Source: Paraniabella defluvii (GTDB taxonomy: Bacteria > Bacteroidota > Bacteroidia > Chitinophagales > Chitinophagaceae). Taken from it: a stretch of 64,000 bases of DNA. The notes beneath the pieces were generated by a model. The model was given only the letters and a program-made list of their open reading frames with translations. It was not told where the DNA came from and searched no databases. The translations under genes were made by a program, and so were the position numbers. Position 1 is the stretch's first letter, and every line of letters begins with the position of its first letter. The DNA lies in assembly GCA_019316985.1 (NCBI GenBank), contig CP079215.1, positions 372,001 to 436,000 of the forward strand, read 5' to 3'. Shown one piece after another: positions 61,270 through 64,000 of this stretch.

Positions 61270-62080
61270 ATGCCTAAACATTTATACTCATCAACAGTAC
61301 TAATGCTGCTGATGCTTGGCTGGCATTCAGCCATCCACGGCCAGGGAATAACAGTATCGCCCACCCGGTTGTTTTTTCGGGTGAACCGGGTTCTGTACAA
61401 AAGCAATCTATAGTAATTACGAATGCCGGCAAAGAAACGGTTGCTTTCAACGTGTCGCTAAACGACTGGTACCGGGACTCTATAGGACAAAAGGTTTATC
61501 TCCTGCCAACAGTACCAGCAGCAGTAACGCCGGCTGGATCAAAACATCTGCAAATGTTATCAGCGTACCTCCCGGAAGTTCGCAGGAACTGATTGCAACC
61601 ATGCAGGTGCCCCGACATCTGAAGAGCGATTCTATCAGCAACTCCATGTTGATGCTTACGCAGATTGCCAAACAGGAAGACCGTTACCTGAAGCAAAACA
61701 ACGTGGGCATCAAGGTACTCTTCGAATTTGCGTTGCATGTTTATTTTACCCCGGCGGCAAATAAAACAGAGGATCTTGATTTTGTGGCAATAGATACCGC
61801 GTCGGTAAGTAATCGTCCCGGTAAGAAAATTGCAGTTAAAGTAAAAAATACGGGGAATATAATAAGCGATGCCGTGGTTGAATTTGAGTTTATTCATCAA
61901 ACAACCGGACAGGAAAGTAAACTTTCTCCTGTAGCCATATCAATGATGCCCGGAGCCAGCCAGATCATTTATTTTGATGTACCCGGTAATTTAAAGGGCG
62001 CCTTTAAAGGCGTTTCGATTTTGCGCATAGGTGATGCTTCCAATGTAAAAGTGGGAGAAAAACATGTTTTTTTAGCATGA
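61270..62080 (+). CDS. PapD-like periplasmic pilus chaperone (frameshifted)
   Basis: About 269 residues. Signal peptide (LYSSTVLMLLMLGWHSAIHG), then ITVSPTRLFFSGEPG and QKQSIVITNAGKETVAFNVS in Ig-like domain 1, ISVPPGSSQELIATMQVPRH at its end, and a second Ig-like domain (GKKIAVKVKNTGNIISDAVV). Frames change near 61375 and 61498. The two-domain Ig plan and N-terminal SPTR motif are those of fimbrial chaperones. It would guard the subunits in the periplasm. It overlaps the next gene by four bases. Confidence 0.65.
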
Positions 62081-63537
62081 TGTTTTATCCGAATCGGGCC
62101 ATTACAGCCCTGATTTTTTGGGTGCTTGCTCAAAATGCTGCCAACGGTCAGGTAGCGCTGAGCCTTGATGAAGGCAATGTGATTGGCACTCAGAATTATA
62201 TTGCTAATTTCAATACAGGCCAGGTGTCGATACCACTGACAGGTATCGTATCTACTGCATGGCAAAATATTCCCGTGCAGATAAGAAACAGTGGCAGTAC
62301 GTCGCTTACCAATGGCGCCAGCAGCTTCCTGCAAACAATATTTCCTTTGAATTGGTAAGTATTGGCGGCATTGCGCCGGGTACTCCCAACTTCGTGGGCA
62401 CCCCGCCGGCCCGGTCAATCTCTCCGGCAGTTTCCTGACCATTTTTTCACCTACCGATGCGGGTTCCAATGCACCTACCGGAGCTATTATAGGCAAGTAT
62501 AGTATTTCCAGAACCACTTTAAAGATTACCCGCTTGTTGCGGGCACTTATACGGGTGTTAATATCATCTACAACCAGCCTACATCAAGTATAATACAGCT
62601 TTTAGTTGGTTACAGGTATATTACCCCCTCCCCTGTAACGTTATCATTAAGCATACCTTATATCAACAAATGGGTTAACGCTGCTACAACTTTTACAAGA
62701 AGCTACAACAGCGTGAGCTCCTTTACCGCCCCGGCCGATCTTGATTTTAACCTTACCAGTTTTAGTGTGGGCCATACCGAGCCAGCCTTCATAGATATCA
62801 AAGCACAGGGACCAATTACTTTTACGCCGCATGGTGGCGGCGCGGCTACTACCATACCCGTAAACATAGTACAGGCACAGGGTACAGGGTTAACCACTAC
62901 GCCCCTCTCCACTTCATATGCAACACTTAATGCCGCGGGCCTGGCAGTACCTGCAGGTAATACTACTACTATTCCGTTGATACTTAAAATCAGTTCGGCC
63001 AACGTTGTGCAGTATTTCTTCAAAGCTGGTACCTACACGTTCAATGTGGACTTAAGAACACGTAACGCCGGTAGTACTATTTCCGATATAAAAACAATTG
63101 CATTTACTATAACCACAGATCCTTTAAGCAGCATTGCGGTGCAGGGAACACCTGATGTGAATTTCAGTTACGGCAGCCTGGCAGACTACCAGACCACCAA
63201 AAGCATTAACATGCCCAATCACCTGCTCATCACCAATAACAAAAATTACGAGGTATATGTAAAAAGCGGGACGGCTAATTTTACCAGGAACAGCATCGCC
63301 TCAACGATCCCCGCATCCATTATTCAGATCGAAAACGGAACAGGAGAAAGCGCCGTGGCAGGAAGAGTACTCTCTACCACGCCACAATCTATTATCACCA
63401 ACGCCAGTTCAACCATTAACAGAACCCTTTCATTAAAGTATACCATTCCGGCGTCCCAAACCCTACAGTTCCTGGGTAAACAAACCGGAGCAACACCTTA
63501 TATCCTTAATGTTATTTACAGCTTTACCAGCCTGTAA
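62077..63537 (+). CDS. Large secreted protein of the pilus-like operon, possible adhesin
   Basis: About 486 residues. Signal peptide (ITALIFWVLAQNAANGQ), a first beta domain (LTGIVSTAWQNIPVQIRNSG), then two domains that each end with the subunit-like tail: IPLILKISSANVVQYFFKAG and LSLKYTIPASQTLQFLGKQT with ILNVIYSFTSL at the C-terminus. Frames change near 62340, 62415, 62520 and 62700. The duplicated subunit-like domains suggest a tip adhesin or fused subunits. Confidence 0.55.
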
Positions 63538-63545
63538 CAGCATTT

Positions 63546-64000
63546 ATGATTTTTTTGAGACCCATAGTATTTATCTTTTCTTTCCTATTGCACGCAGCCG
63601 CTGTAATGGGACAACCGCCTTATAGCATTGCTGTGGCCTTTGTAGCTGATAGCGTTACCATTGAAGCAGGACAAACATTCTCTAATGACCTGTTGCTGAT
63701 CAACAACGGCAACAGTGCTATCATGATCGACAGTGTAAAACCGGCTGAATCATACCCCGGCATTTTATTTACTCCTGAGTTTGCGGGATCGCTTAGCCCC
63801 GGCGGCCGGCAATTACTTAAAATAAAAATGATAGCAGATCAGGCTCTAATGCAATCCGGCACCCGCCAGATTGAATATAATATTTATTATACCGACCATG
63901 CGATCAAAAAGGTTGGTAAAGCGGCTTTCCGGTTAGTACGTCCACGGGCCGATTACCTGGTAATAGGCACTTCATCGGGTGAAGCTTACTTTAACCCGGC
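63546..64000 (+). CDS. Start of an Ig-like secreted protein, cut by the window end
   Basis: The first 151 residues are visible. Signal peptide (RPIVFIFSFLLHAAAVMGQ), then an Ig-like domain (SVTIEAGQTFSNDLLLINNG, SLSPGGRQLLKIKMIADQAL, GTRQIEYNIYYTD) and FRLVRPRADYLVIGTSSGEA. In a chaperone-usher operon the next gene would be the outer-membrane usher, and this may be one with an N-terminal Ig domain, but the diagnostic barrel lies beyond the window. Confidence 0.5.
   Translation, partial: MIFLRPIVFIFSFLLHAAAVMGQPPYSIAVAFVADSVTIEAGQTFSNDLLLINNGNSAIMIDSVKPAESYPGILFTPEFAGSLSPGGRQLLKIKMIADQALMQSGTRQIEYNIYYTDHAIKKVGKAAFRLVRPRADYLVIGTSSGEAYFNP

Noticed and set aside
1..64000. Insertion sequences or transposases
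   Set aside because: No transposase motif or terminal inverted repeats were seen; the only recombinase is the ICE integrase.

Overview
The window is chromosomal DNA of a Bacteroidota species, probably from the Chitinophagaceae/Sphingobacteria side. The support is a CTnDOT-type conjugation gene set, TAnnTTTG promoter boxes, a TonB receptor with a CarbopepD-like N-terminal domain, and the bacillithiol gene bshB1. I cannot name the genus from sequence alone.

Positions 1 to about 51,000 are most of one integrative and conjugative element (ICE). Its left end lies outside the window. Its right end is next to the tyrosine integrase (49647-50893). From left to right it carries: the C-terminal part of a very large methylase/helicase (2-4062); rteC; a 15.9-kb heavy-metal export and uptake island (5046-20999, all minus strand); the mobC-mobB-mobA mobilisation operon (minus); a non-coding region with an oriT-like hairpin and a 12-bp tandem array; traA, two DUF3408 genes and a traD-like gene (plus); a SIR2-HerA defence operon with an XRE regulator (27841-31145, minus) lodged inside the tra operon; traE to traQ (31350-40835); small accessory and regulatory genes; a strongly folded 116-nt element (42535-42650); and the PRTRC cassette with DUF932 and ssb genes (43316-49001, minus). 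Within the PRTRC cassette I read an E1-like ThiF protein, an E2-like protein B with an N-x7-C motif, and a ubiquitin-like protein C ending in glycine.

From about 51.1 kb the sequence looks like host chromosome: mutS, a secreted PHP-like protein, an OprP/O-type porin, bshB1, a membrane fatty acid desaturase, and then a five-gene operon (60100-64000, running off the end). That operon encodes small secreted subunits, a PapD-like chaperone, a larger subunit or adhesin, and the start of an unknown assembly protein. It resembles a chaperone-usher pilus locus.

The most interesting unexplained signals are non-coding: (i) a degenerate 12-bp tandem array of about 29 units directly upstream of the ParA-like traA; (ii) short blocks in which GCCA recurs every 10 bp, at five dispersed places in the ICE; and (iii) the nested three-stem element at 42.5 kb. 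Together with ParA-like TraA and the ribbon-helix-helix-like DUF3408 proteins, (i) and (ii) suggest a DNA segregation or positioning system of the ICE.

About half of the genes, including the housekeeping gene mutS, are broken by single-base indels, mostly one base lost from a homopolymer run. I read these as sequencing errors and annotate the reconstructed genes rather than the fragments. Coordinates of such genes give the full span from start to stop across the frame changes.
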